In this document: positions 1 to 11,394 of the stretch, one piece after another | How the letters are laid out: every line of letters starts with the position of its first letter | How positions within the stretch are numbered: position 1 is the stretch's first letter | Assembly: GCA_016584495.1 (NCBI GenBank) | Contig: WAID01000009.1 | Coordinates: 434,001-498,000, forward strand | Length of the DNA stretch: 64,000 nt | Source of the DNA: Celoporthe dispersa | Lineage: Eukaryota; Ascomycota; Sordariomycetes; Diaporthales; Cryphonectriaceae | Direction: 5' to 3' | Position numbers and translations under genes: made by a program | Notes under the pieces: model-generated | What the model was told of the DNA's origin: nothing | What the model saw: the letters and a program-made list of their open reading frames with translations, nothing else | The model's database searches: none

Positions 1-2232
1 TACCCCGTACCCAAAGCAGAGCAGCAAGAGTAAATAAGGTCCAGGGTACCAGGGCCCAAGGCGATGATGAGATAGTGGGTTTGGGCTAGAGCTCTGGGGG
101 GGACGAGCTGAAGTTGGGCTCACGGCTCGGCCAGAGCTCCCTTTCCTCCCCCCCCCCTCCTCCTCCTCCTGCTCCTGCTCCTGCTCCTCCGCCTTCTCTG
201 CCTGCTTACACCTCTTAGGTACGTGCTCCACCTTTTGGCACGTCTCCTGTTCTGCGCAAGATTACGTCGTGGGATCGTGAGGAGCCAACCGCGATCCTTC
301 CATCTGCTATTACCGGCAACACCAGCTCATCAGCCGGACGATCTGGGCAGCGTGGCAGCAGGGCCACCGTTGTTTACCAGAGTTGTACCAAGTACTGTGT
401 ACTCTCTCTCCTGTGTACTCTTGGGGCAGCAGCTTGAGCCCCCCGAGCCCCTACAGGCAGGCTACAGTGCCAAGGGCACGCTACAGCGGGAGGAATGCCG
501 GGTTCAGGGCTGGAACAAGACCCCTACGGCAGTGCTAAGAACGCTATGTAAAGAAGAAGAAGATAAAAAGAGAAAAAAGAAGCCAACCAAAACCATACAG
601 CATCTCTAGAGGCACAGAGGGTCTCCCGCTTGGCAATGCATGGCCACGGCCACTAAAACTATATACCACAGTAGGCCATCAATAGTCTCCGGCATCCCAG
701 CTCGCCCAACAGCACCTACTACGTACTTGACTGCACACCTTCATTCCAGTCCTTCTCGGTGCGGTGCGAGTTAACCGAGGGCCGGCGATATGATCCAGTC
801 CTGCTGCTGCGGTAACAGCTGGAACGTCAGGATTTTTTTGGTTCCTTTTTTTGGCCTTTCTCTTTCTCTTTTAGTGTTACCATCATCCGTCTCCCGTATA
901 CTACCTGTCAGATCATCTCGATCCTGAATCAAATCTAATCCTTCACCGGTATTTCTTCTTGTTTCAGCGTCCGCCTGCATTCGCATCAAGCTGCGGGCTT
1001 GCATGCCTCATGTGGGAGCACGCTGTGAAATGATGTCAGTTTGCAGCGAGGACTCCAGACTCTCGACCCATTTTTTGCCATTTGCTCCAAGCGCTGTAGC
1101 CACCTCAACAAATCAACACACATCCTGCTATGGTGAAGGCCCCATCACTGGGGGTCCACTGCGCACCACCACCCGCAATGTACATGGTACAAGACTGTCC
1201 CGCCCCATGTGACAGCCTGGAGGAGAGCAGCAGGGCGCCACCGGAAACTGCTAATCCTGCTGGCATGGTCGTGCAGTTGGCCTTGTACGCAGCGCTAGAA
1301 GTTTAAGCTTACGGGCTTGTGGTCCCCCAGATGAAAATTTGTTTGCTTCGACCTTGGCGAGATGGCAGTTTCCTCTTCCTCTTCGTCCTCTCCTTTGCTG
1401 TGCTGTGCTGTCCTCGCCGTCCACTGGACGCGGTCATGCCAACGAATTTGATTTCACACCGTAGTCCCGTAATCGTAGCCCAAAGACCAAGGCTATCTGT
1501 CCACCGAGTGCGTCGGGAGATACGAGCTAAGTAGGCCTGGAGATCCTCAAAAGGATCGCGCGCTCACAGGGCAGATCAGAGACATTCTGAGGACTCGTGA
1601 CAGAACTTTGCAGAAGATGGTGTGCTACTTTATCGCCAGCACAGATGATGACCTCCGGGAAGGTCGGCTGCGCTCACCTGTCCTCGATCAGACATCCGAG
1701 CACACGTGACGAGCTCGATTCGTTGCGTTAGGTACGGAGCACGTCGAAGGTAGTAATAAATTAGAAGAACAGAAGAGTAGAAACAAGATACTCTCCACAT
1801 TCAGAGGCTCTGCGACGAGATGAGGAAGGCGATGTACATACAGCACACCTGGATAAGTATCCTGAATTGCTTATGTCAGCAGACATGGATATGGGGGCAG
1901 GGGTAGGGGCGGCAGCTGAAGCTGAAGCTCAGGCCACAGGCAGTGATGGACGCGTTGGCCGAGACTGCCTGCGGCAACGGCTTTGGCAGCTCTTGGTCCT
2001 CTGTTTGCGCCGCATCCTGACGACACCTCGTCAACCTCACCACCAACAGTCCAGACAGGAACCACGTCAGCCTCTCTCACATCAAACACAGGGTAAGGCG
2101 TCACCATACTCTATCCCATCAGACGACTCTTCTTCCATACTGCCGCTGTCACCCGCCCGCGACGAGACCCGACATCCCTTGCCCCAACCTTTACCCCCGA
2201 CGCCAGCTCCAGCGCCGAGAGCCTCCATCGCC
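1..2232. other. Intergenic, upstream of RPT6
   Basis: No reading frame here looks like a protein; the open frames are short and overlap on both strands. A pyrimidine-rich CTC/CTG tract lies near 145-195. The RPT6 frame stays open upstream of its ATG by chance. A GTAAGG sequence near 2094 could be the donor of a 5' leader intron, but no acceptor is convincing. The last few hundred bases should hold the RPT6 promoter; I did not find a PACE (GGTGGCAAA) element. Confidence 0.5.
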
Positions 2233-3476
2233 ATGGCGCTCGACAATTACTACCACAACAAGATCGAGGCCATGAAGCTGGAGATCCTCAAGGGTCAGGC
2301 AGTCCTGCGCCGTCTTGAAGCCCAGAGGAATGATTACAACTCGAGGGTGCGGCTTCTTCGTGAAGAGCTGGGCCTGCTGCAGCAGCCAGGTTCCTACGTC
2401 GGAGAGGTCGTCAAGGTCATGAGCACCATGAAGGTCCTGGTTAAGGTCCATCCAGAGGGGAAATACGGTGCGTGCTATCCCCCGTTTTGCACGAATGGCC
2501 AGTCCATGGGTGGCGGTCACACTAACAGCAGCCCACAGTTGTCGACGTCTCGGATTCTGTCGATATCACGAAGCTCACCGTCGGCAAGCGCGTCACCCTC
2601 CTGTCCGACTCCTACAGGCTCGAGAAGATCCTGCCCTCCTCCGTTGACCCTCTCGTCTCCCTCATGATGGTGGAGAAGGTCCCTGACTCCACATACGACA
2701 TGATTGGTGGCCTGGACCAGCAGATCAAGGAGATCAAGGAGGTCATCGAGCTCGGCCTCAAGCACCCAGAGCTGTTCGAGTCGCTGGGAATCGCACAACC
2801 CAAGGGCGTTCTCCTCTACGGCCCACCGGGAACCGGCAAGACCCTCCTCGCAAGAGCCGTCGCCCACCACACAGACTGCAAGTTCATCCGGGTTTCGGGT
2901 TCCGAGCTGGTTCAGAAGTACATCGGCGAGGGTTCCCGGATGGTGCGCGAGCTGTTCGTCATGGCGCGCGAGCACGCACCTTCCATCATATTCATGGACG
3001 AGATCGACTCCATCGGCTCGTCCCGTGTCGAGGGCTCCTCGGGTGGCGACTCGGAGGTGCAGCGGACCATGCTGGAGCTGCTGAACCAGCTGGACGGTTT
3101 CGAGCCTACCAAGAACATCAAGGTCATCATGGCCACAAACCGCCTCGACATCCTGGACCCTGCGCTGCTGCGCCCTGGCCGTATCGACCGAAAGATCGAG
3201 TTCCCACCACCAAGCGTCGAGGCTCGTGCCGATATCCTGAGGATCCACAGCAGGAAGATGAACCTGACAAGAGGGCTGAACCTGACCAAGATCGCAGAGA
3301 AGATGAACGGGTGCTCTGGAGCAGAGCTGAAGGGTGTGTGTACTGAGGCGGGCATGTACGCCCTGCGAGAGAGACGAGTGCACGTCACGCAGGAGGACTT
3401 TGAGTTGGCCACAGCAAAGATCCTGAACAAGCATGACGGCAGCAAGGAGGTCAGCTTACAGCGCCTGTTCAAGTAA
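2233..3476 (+). CDS. RPT6: 26S proteasome regulatory ATPase RPT6
   Basis: This is the RPT6/Sug1/PSMC5 subunit of the hexameric ATPase ring that unfolds ubiquitinated substrates and feeds them into the 20S proteasome. Exons are 2233-2467 and 2539-3476; the 71-bp intron runs GTGCGT to CCACAG and joins KY to VVDV in frame. The product is 390 aa, normal for the family. An N-terminal coiled coil (about residues 8-50) precedes the OB domain and the AAA+ module. The Walker A motif GPPGTGKT is at about 173-180 and Walker B IIFMDEID at about 228-235. The second region of homology (ATNRLDILDPALLRPGRID) carries the arginine fingers. The C-terminus is LFK with no HbYX motif, as expected for this subunit. 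The ATG follows a CCATCGCC context and starts the conserved MALDNYY block. No frame problem is seen. Confidence 0.97.
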
Positions 3477-4595
3477 TCGCGTGCGATCACTTGGGTCGAT
3501 CGTTACGTGTGCGTGTGTGTGGTCAGGATCACATAACCGGTCTCGGCGGCGATACAGCAGCATGGGAGTCTAAAATTAAAGCCCCCATCGTGGCTTCTAC
3601 GATAGATTGTAAAACAACTTTTTCTAGAGGCAATAATTGATGACAACGATGAACAGATCTGTACTGCACGCTCGCCTAGTTGGGGCTATGCTACGATCAG
3701 TCATTGCGTGCCAAGTCTTGTATGTTGCCCTCCTGCCTTCGTACTGCTTGTTCTCTGGGCCATAGTTTCTCTTCTTAACGAGCGCCCCTACTTGTCGCAC
3801 AGCCTGAGCTGTCTAAATTACCTGCTGTCTATGTCTCCTGAGCCAAGTCCTCCTACGTTGTGTTCTGTCTCAACCTATTTCTCTCCTATGCACGCCTTCG
3901 CAAACACCTCTTCGCTCCCTAGGTCGCCCCCCCACCCCCGATGCCTAAGCAATCCGGGAGATTGCCAAAAATTTCTGCTGCTCATCTCCCACAACGGAGA
4001 GCAGCGGTGATGGTGAGGGAGAACAAAAAGAAAAGACTCGGTTGCTTATTGACACGTATCAGGGCGTTCACAAAATGCAGGTGTTGATCCCTCATCGAAA
4101 CGATTTGTTTGGGTAATAATCAACCAATCGCTCCTTGGGCCTCACCAACCACATCCAGTAGGCTCACATGCAGACCAGGAGGATTTGATGAAGAAAAACC
4201 ATGATTTGCCAATCTACTCAGCCTCTAGAAGGACATTAGACTTGCAGAAACAGAGGCAAGAAAATTAAGTAACAATCCCCCCTAGTGTAAAGTCTCAGCA
4301 ACATCTGACAAGTTGTTCCTGAAGCAGTCTGCTTAAGAAGACACTTGTCCCCCAGACGGCCTCCTCAGACTCTAAGAGTATGAATATAAAAAGGCTTCTC
4401 TACTCTGAAGTGAGCTTGGTAGCAAGTCTGCAACGCCAAACTCTACACCCGGGTCAAGCCCATGTCCGTAGGAAAAGCGCCATTTCTTCCCACACTTCTT
4501 CTCTCTGCGAAATGACCGCGTGCAGAAACCGGCCAGCTGTACAGCGGTGGTGCTAGACTATGAAGATGACTGCCAGTCTTCCGTCCAGGCCACGT
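3477..4595. other. Intergenic between convergent genes
   Basis: RPT6 (+) and the RBR ligase gene (-) end facing each other, so this stretch should carry both 3' UTRs. I see no gene. Small open frames (for example 3708-4010) have no recognisable content. Confidence 0.5.
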
Positions 4596-6725
4596 TTAGA
4601 GAGCCTTCTTCGTCCAACCGCCCTCCTCCCACGGGGCAACCAGCTTGACCTTCCTCTTCTTGGGAGCAGGCATATCCGATTTTCGCGTGCCATCGCCACC
4701 TTGCTCCTCCATCGCCTTCTTGCGCCTCGCCTCAGCAGCCTCCGCAAGCTTGGGCCTCATCTCCTCGCGTCGCCGCTGGCGGAACTCGTCTCTGGCCCGG
4801 GCGAGCTCGGCGCTGACCTCGCCGCCGTGGACGAGACCCATGATGCGAGCACGGGCTTTCTCTTTCTGGGCCTTGGTGAGGTTGACCTTGTTAGGGTGGT
4901 AGATGCAGAACGTGGCGTGGCCGACCTCTCCGAACCGGAGGACGTTCTCCCAAGAGCAGGAACACTATTTACAGACAACAGATTGGTCAGTGGTGGCGTC
5001 TACTAAGAGGGCACGAAGGACCACGGAGATAGGCAGAGGCAGAGATACTTACGACATAGCACCACTCAGTACCGCACTGGCACATCATGTGGTCGCAGCC
5101 CGCTGTCTTGGTAACACCCTGTCCACACTTGGGACAGATGCTGGTGGATTCCTGCGCAAGAAGTCTCGCTGTGGCCTCCTCTTCTTCCAGCCGCTCAATC
5201 TGCTCAGGATCTCGATCGAACTCGTCACAGGTCTGGCCCTCATGCCAGGGGCGTCGGTGCCTGGCACAGGTCAGGAACCCACAGTGGTTGCAGGTCATCT
5301 TTGGACCGTCGGGGGTCTCGAGGTCGTGTTCCTGGCTGCCGCCGCAGCTGGTGCTTGTGCACGAGATCCAGTGCCCTGGTATCTCGGACTGCTGCTTCAG
5401 GTATTGATAACGCTTATAGAGCCCCTTGTTGGCGTACGCCTTGATGTCGCTGTGGGTCAGCCTCTGCGGGCAGATGGGGCAGACCAGCAGGTGGAGGGCA
5501 CCACGCTCGACGACCGCCGAGATGGAGGCATCAAGACACTGCAGGCAGGCCCTGTCGGGGTGATCGCACAGCTCGGTGACGGTGGCACGCTTGGGGAACT
5601 TGGATGGTGGGAACTCCCCCAAGCAGATAGGGCATTCGATCTCTTCTGCACAGTCTTCCTCAGGCTGAGTAGCGGCGGTCGGGGCCACCAACTCGGGCAC
5701 ACTAGCAAAGTCGGAATCAGAGTCGGTCTCGTGAGTGCCATTGCTGTTGGCTGTAGAGTCGTCCACCGGACCGCCGGCAGCATGGTTGCCCCCGGGTGTC
5801 GGTTGAGGATCATTCAGGGTACGACCTCGCCCGAAGCCGAAGGGACGGCCTGCATGGTAAACATCATCCTCTCCCTCATCGTCCATCTCGGGTCTCAATC
5901 CAGAGCCCCATGTAAAAGTTCCTCTTCCTCGGGCGGTGCGTCGGGCGAGTGGATTGGGGGTCGGCAATCCGGGAAAGGCGAGCCGCTGTGCTCGTCCTAG
6001 TGGCGTAGTATTGCTGGGAACGACGACGTTGCCACCCCGCCCTGCTTGATCGTTTCGTGGTTGTGGGATATCGGGATGCGCCTCATCGCTGGCGTGGCCC
6101 TCATGACCCGTCTGGTCAGGCTGATCCGTGACCTCAGTCGTGTTGTCGGCCGTCTCTTCGGTATCGTTGAGGGTGCGCCCTTGTCCGCGGAAGTTTCCCG
6201 CCCAAGGGTCTTGCTGCATATCGTCGACCCAGTTGTCCACGCCACCATGGCCATCTGCGTACTCTGCGGCATCCATCCTCGCCTCACGGTCCTGCAGGTT
6301 GTCATCTTCGTGGTCGCCATGCCCATGGCTTTCATCCTCAACAAGCGTGTTATCAAGAAAGCGACCTGGTCCATGAGTGCCAACCCATGCCGACTGTGAA
6401 GTATCAGTCAGTCCGTTATCGTGAGCGTGCGCTCCATCGTAGAAAGTAGCAGCGTCCACAGGCGCTGGTGCTTCACCAAGGGGAAGTGGCCTCCGTCCCT
6501 CATCCAGTCTGTGAGCTGCTGTGCCTGCTGCCGGGACTGCTGGGAGGCTTCATCTGCGACGAGCTCCCTGGCCAGCTTCTGGAGCTGGACAAACAGCAAT
6601 GCCCTGCTGCCTGGGCTTCCAGGAAGTCGGTTGTAGTGGCGGAGGACCTGCTGCATCTTTCGGCTGTCGTGCTGGGCAAAGGTCAGACCAAAGACCAACA
6701 GCTTCTGTCCGTTGTTGGACGCCAT
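4596..6725 (-). CDS. RBR-type (RING1-IBR-RING2) E3 ubiquitin ligase
   Basis: Predicted Ariadne-like ubiquitin ligase of about 652 aa. Exons on the minus strand are 6725-6477, 6393-5053 and 4964-4596; both introns (83 and 88 bp) are phase 0 with GTGAAG...CACAG and GTAAGT...AATAG borders. The N-terminal half is acidic and low-complexity, with two GRTLND copies. RING1 begins CPICLGEF and ends CPICPQRL. The IBR carries SCTSTSC, CNHC and a closing HEGQTC. RING2 reads CPKC, then GCDHMMC (its first Cys is the predicted catalytic thioester Cys), CGTEWC and YVC. The RING2 zinc site is completed only after intron 2 is removed, which supports the splice choice. The C-terminus has a PKKRKV basic cluster, a probable nuclear localisation signal. 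Substrates are unknown. Confidence 0.9.
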
Positions 6726-8215
6726 GATGATGATGATGGTGATGATGGTATGACGATGGATTGATCGTAGTTGAAGGTCATAAGGCGAAGAAGAGAGGGT
6801 TGAGAGGAAGCTGAGGTGGTTGCGGTGATTCAAAGCAAAGGCAGGAAGACTCGAAAGCCAGGCTGGGGATGGAAGCTCTGTGCTGGAGTGTATCGAGGTG
6901 GAAGTGGTGCTGCTGCCTATAAGCTGCAGGTGGGGTTGACGCTCCAGTTAGACAGAGCCCAGCCGCAGCTGCACAGCTGACCTAGGTACGTACCTGGGTA
7001 CACAAGTACCCATGAACACCAATCAACCACTCGCACTCAGTCAGTGCGGCCAGGGTAGATCGTATGGTAGAGAAACCCTTGAGAGGAGTTGATTGTTTGC
7101 AGAAGGCTGTACATTGTGAACTGGTTGCAACCCCGGCAATTTTGCTTATGAATTATTTTGAGAGCCAGCACCTACTTGGTAGGGAATTGTTTACTGTCTG
7201 CATGCAGGGCTACATTATTTATATGCAGCTTCTCTTGTGACTGCGGTATCAGTGCTTCTCATATGCCCCTGTGGAACGCTTCAAGCACGAGGCTGAGCCT
7301 GGTTGGGGGGGGGGGGGCTGAATAAATATCCAGCAGTGCTTGAGACCTTTTGCACAGGATTTCCAGCGCAATGCATGTTTCTTGGGTGGGAGGAGAGGGG
7401 GGTTGGGACGTGCTGGCTCTGGCCCTTGCCCGCCTGGGTCAAGTTCTGGCTACCAACCTGCTAACTGAAGTACTGCAAGTCCAGGCTGGCACCAACATCT
7501 CTGACATCGTGGTCTCCATGTCATCATGTTTGCACCAGAACCTGTGGCATCCTTTTGGTGGTGATTGAGACAGAGGAGCCAGTCATCCAATGCGTGTAAG
7601 ACTATTGGCTTGACTGGTGGAGTCGTGACCCGACCAGGAGCCCAAGTCATGGAAACAACACCCATTAGGGAAGACAAGTTCAAAAACATTGATAGACTGA
7701 TATGCTGTTCCCACAAGGTGCGTCTCAAACGGGGACCCACCCGCACGGCATACCTTTGCCCTTCCAGGATGCAAGTGGGAGCGTTTTGGAGGTCTCGGAG
7801 CTCTGATTTGTCCAGTAAAAAAGAGAAGAGAAAAAAAAAGGGCAACCTAATTACTTTCCACTGCACAGCACCACAACATGGGTCACGGTGAACCCCTGTT
7901 AGCCGCTGCGGTACGGGACGTAGTCCCCTGAAGGTGCACACGCCTGATTCAAGGCCTGATTCAAGACACACACAATACCCGGGGTGTCCGACAATGAAAT
8001 ACGGGAGAGCGCGGAAAAAAAAAAAAAAAAAAAAAAAGGGAAAACAGGAGGAAGGGAAGGAAAAAAAGGAATAGATCACACTGTTCCGCCTCATGAACAA
8101 GACGGTCAAAAAGTCACTCTACAGTCAGAGTATGCACAAAAATATCACTGTCCACGTCGACGGCCCGCCTAGAGTCCAGAGCCACCTCCGCCAGCCCAAC
8201 ACAGACCAGAAAAAA
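6726..8215. other. Intergenic with long homopolymers
   Basis: Probable promoter and 5' leader of the RBR gene next to it. Contents: palindromic GGTAC/GTACC-type sequence near 6981-7013, a G13 run at 7305-7317 and an A24 run at 8014-8037. No protein-like frame was found; the frames at 7350-8172 cross the homopolymers and look random. Confidence 0.5.
8210..8215 (-). terminator. Pol III T6 terminator of tRNA-Val
   Basis: On the minus strand six Ts follow directly after the tRNA discriminator base, the standard RNA polymerase III stop. Confidence 0.85.
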
Positions 8216-8325
8216 TGATTCGGCCCGGGTTTGAACCGGGGACCTATAGTGCACATCGAATTACTTGACTTCTCAAGGAATTTTCAATGTTAGACTATTG
8301 TGATAACCAACTACACCACCGAACC
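8216..8325 (-). tRNA. tRNA-Val(AAC) with a 36-nt intron
   Basis: The 110-nt gene folds as a cloverleaf once a 36-nt intron (8287-8252) is removed, leaving 74 nt. The acceptor stem GGTTCGG pairs with CCGAATC (one G-U). D arm: GTGTAGTTGGTTATCAC. The anticodon stem ATAGT pairs with ACTAT across the intron. The loop is C-T-AAC-A-C, so the anticodon is AAC, and the intron sits after position 37 as in eukaryotic nuclear tRNAs. The T arm is CCCGG-TTCAAAC-CCGGG with discriminator A. The A and B boxes serve as internal Pol III promoters. Confidence 0.95.
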
Positions 8326-9303
8326 ATCTGCTGCGAACGCCGCTTGATATCTGCATTTCTATCTGTGAGGTTATATACAGCCTGTTAGTGAGGAACTGCA
8401 AACACTGCTACAGACCGTTTCGTATCCGTTTGCTTTTCGTTTTTAAGTTTAACTCTCAGGGTATGATTCTCACACTTCGCTACTTAGATGGTAAGAGTAC
8501 TATTTGATACATTCACACCTCAGAGCAAGTTCAGTTCTTATTTTCGATTCCAGTGGGTGGAAAATAGCGGGTCGGATTCAGTCCTACACGGTCAGCGGCT
8601 AAGTTACAGAGACTGGGTCTACAGAGCTGTCTTCAAAATAACAATTTAAATAAAGGGACAGCTTATCTCTGGTTTCTGTTCTCTCATACTCTCTTAGCGA
8701 AGCATCTCTGGCGTTTCTTCAAGTACTGAATTATTGCCCATCAGCCATGTTCCATAAGCAGCCCACTCATTGTTCTCGAAGTCTGGCTCCATTCTCTAGT
8801 GTGGAAAAAGATACAGAGGCTCCATCTGTCACTTTGATTGACTCGACACAAAATCGAGCACAGGCTATTCTTACTACGACGCCATCCCGCGAATTGCGCC
8901 GAAGCCATCGACAGCACCAAAGGGGGCGTGGCAGCAGGCGAGAGGTGTGCAGCGACAAGGATAAGCAAGCAGACTATAACACTTGAAGGTAAAGTGATTA
9001 ACCTCAGTTTATTAAAGGTTCAATTCCGATCAGAGCAAGTGACTAATCTTATAAAATGCGAAGCATATAAGCTAGGCTTCTTTCTCGGCATAGCCAAAGT
9101 AGTGCATCAAGTTGGGATATAGTTGAGGCCAGTGAGTCTCAAGTCGCTACGCAGTAAAGGTATTCCCCACCACAATACTACATGCAATCCTAAATTAGGC
9201 TAGGCTGAGTACAGTTTGGAATTCTATGCCAGCCCGCATCTTCAGCTGAGAATCTTTAGAAGTCATACACGCATACCTCCAAAAGAAGATCACAACTCAC
9301 AGC
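8326..9303. other. Upstream flank of tRNA and orphan gene
   Basis: No gene recognised. The sequence is visibly more AT-rich than the housekeeping regions on either side. I looked for LTR-like repeats or target duplications near the tRNA and saw none by eye. Confidence 0.4.
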
Positions 9304-10747
9304 ATGGATCCTACTCTAGATCCAGAGATTATCCTATACGATCCCCAAACCCATCCTGATAAGACAACAATGCCCCGATGGCAGAACCTCGCGCTCAAGA
9401 TCAGACCAGCTCGCTTCACTCCACAGCTCAATGTCCAGGCAACTCTTCAAGCTTTGCAGATCGCAATGCCTAAAGAGCAGCCCACAGCGCTTGAGATTGC
9501 AATGGCTTTGAAGGCAGCGGGACAGAAAAGTCCTAACATCAAGCCATTAGCTGATCTTTTGGTAGCAACCTTGTGCAACATCCTCTCTAAGCATAATAAA
9601 TATTCATCAGAGCAACTTGATGAGATCCTGCAAACACTTGTTGCTAGCAGCGTTGCTAGCAATAGCAAGAAACAATACCTAAATAGGTTGAAGCGTGGTG
9701 CAATGGCTGCCAATGCTCTTATTCAGAAATGGACTGCAAATGGGGATTACAAGCAACTCAGCGCAGCAACCCAGGCTATTCTTCATGGTATAAAACTCTA
9801 ATAATTTTCTATAAGCTCATACTAATCTGCTTTCTAGCTTCGTTATCAATTGCCCAATGGGGTTATCTCAGCGAGCATCCAACGCAAGTACAGCAGCTTG
9901 TTTGCTCTCATGAACTACCCTTAGGACCGGATCCGCCTATATTGATACCCTGTTTGCTATCAGTCTTAGCAAAAGGATCTATTACGTACGCAGAACCTGT
10001 TCTCTCTTGCTTGAAGACCTTGCTAACAAAATCAGACTTGATGAGATCTGTAATGTTCTGCACTTTGATGTAGATCTTGTTTCGATGGTATCATCCTTAT
10101 ACAGACAGTTCCCAATAACCAATGTGGAGCTCATCTGGAGAGGTTCGTGGCCCTCTGCAGAGATCTGTGCTCGAGGCTGGAGGATCATCAAGGAGCTGCA
10201 GACTGAGCTGGAACATTTCTGGGAGGATATCAGAGGCACTGGGGCATTATACCAGCCTGTCCACCACCAGCGGTATCATGCAATTCCAGTCCCCCAGGAT
10301 CACTCTGAGAGAATCAATATTATTTCCTCCCTGACTTTCTCAAACCTCCCTTCGGTATGTATTATCCGCACATTTGCAGGCATATATGCTAAGTCTGTAT
10401 AGGATAAGGATCTCTGCCTTCGCGTGCCATCTTTATTCCGTATCATGAGATTCTTTGGTGGCTGGTGTGATAGATTATCTGACGAGAACCTACTGGAACA
10501 CAGTGCATTGCTCTTCTTACCGCTGCATATATCGCACCAGGTTTCTGGCGCTTGTTGGCTTCCTGGCGTCGATAGTATTATAGAGTGGACCATAGAACCG
10601 CATGTTGCTTTCGTGCTTCCTGCAGTATGCCGGTTCTGGGTGGCAACGAACCCAGCAAGCGATCCTGATCCCTTTATGTTCTGCTTGGTCTACCGCCTGG
10701 ATCCCCTGGATGCGCGCTTACGCGAGGTTATTGGCACACACGCTTGA
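9304..10747 (+). CDS. Orphan multi-exon protein, possibly decaying
   Basis: I do not recognise this protein. Exon 1 (9304-9787) starts with ATG and encodes 161 aa of Ala/Leu-rich helical-looking sequence. A good intron (GTATAA, branch CATACTAATC, TTTCTAG) spans 9788-9837. A later coding block (about 9926-10354) contains RTGSAYIDTLFAISLSKRIYY. It ends at a second clear intron (10355-10402, GTATGT...TGTATAG) leading in frame to the last exon, 10403-10747. The stretch 9838-9925 does not join both neighbours in one frame. It needs either a very short extra intron (GTACAG...CTTAG, 37 nt), an alternative acceptor or a frameshift. No transmembrane segment or known motif is evident. The gene lies in an AT-rich island beside a tRNA gene. 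Confidence 0.5.
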
Positions 10748-11112
10748 GGACAGCATAGGGCTCTGCATTTGAAGTCTCAGGATCAGCCCTCTTATCTTTT
10801 CCGATCTTTGATACGCTGAATATAGTATCATCGACTCTTCATCTTGCGCTGTTTGGGAACCGGATTGATAACTGTAGGATTTAGCTACTGTAATGAATGT
10901 CGATTCATAATTCAGCTAACTAACCCGACCAGCCCGATGCCTGATCATATAAACTCTGGATATATCAGACTGCCACTATCACCTAATCCTGGACTTCGTG
11001 CTTTCACTTCTGTGCTGAATCTGAAATCTTATCACTGCGGTTCTTGACTGCCAATCTGCACATATTGACTGTGTCATAGCATCGTCCTCGATTCATGCTG
11101 ATGAATTTGGGT

Positions 11113-11394
11113 TAGACAGGGGCAAAGTCGGAATCGGACCGCAAGGCGTCAAGCGGCAAGTTGCAAAGTAACAGGGATCCCAACAAAAAGCGTATGCAAC
11201 AAGAGACGAAGGCAAATGATATAGGAAAGAAGCACCCACGAGAACCCAGATATTCTGGTTCAACACTGAAGTCCAAGAAAAGTAGCACCAGACCAGGCAA
11301 TTTGCATGACGAGGGTGGTTCGTCCGGCGGTCGCCCAGATAAGCGCCTAAAAAGAAAGATTATTGAAAGCGAGGATGATATTGACAGCTTATAG
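11113..11394 (+). CDS. Lys/Arg-rich, Ser-rich terminal exon, unknown gene
   Basis: An open frame follows a possible acceptor (GGTTAG) and ends at TAG. It encodes about 93 aa rich in Lys, Arg and Ser, with a nuclear-signal-like RPDKRLKRKI and an acidic end (IESEDDIDSL). There is no convincing ATG, so it is either a 3' exon of the orphan gene upstream or a fragment of another gene. Such a disordered basic-then-acidic tail often ends nuclear proteins, but no function can be assigned. Confidence 0.3.

Noticed and set aside
1867..2232. N-terminal extension of RPT6 upstream of 2233
   Set aside because: The frame is open but the residues are low-complexity and unlike any RPT6. The family start MALDNYY lies exactly at 2233.
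8014..8037. A24 run as the poly-A tail of a retroposon next to the tRNA
   Set aside because: No reverse-transcriptase sequence, 5' body or target-site duplication is visible. Long A and G runs occur in other intergenic parts too.
9011..9031. GGTTCAATTCC as a second tRNA B box
   Set aside because: No A box, acceptor stem or anticodon arm can be built around it.
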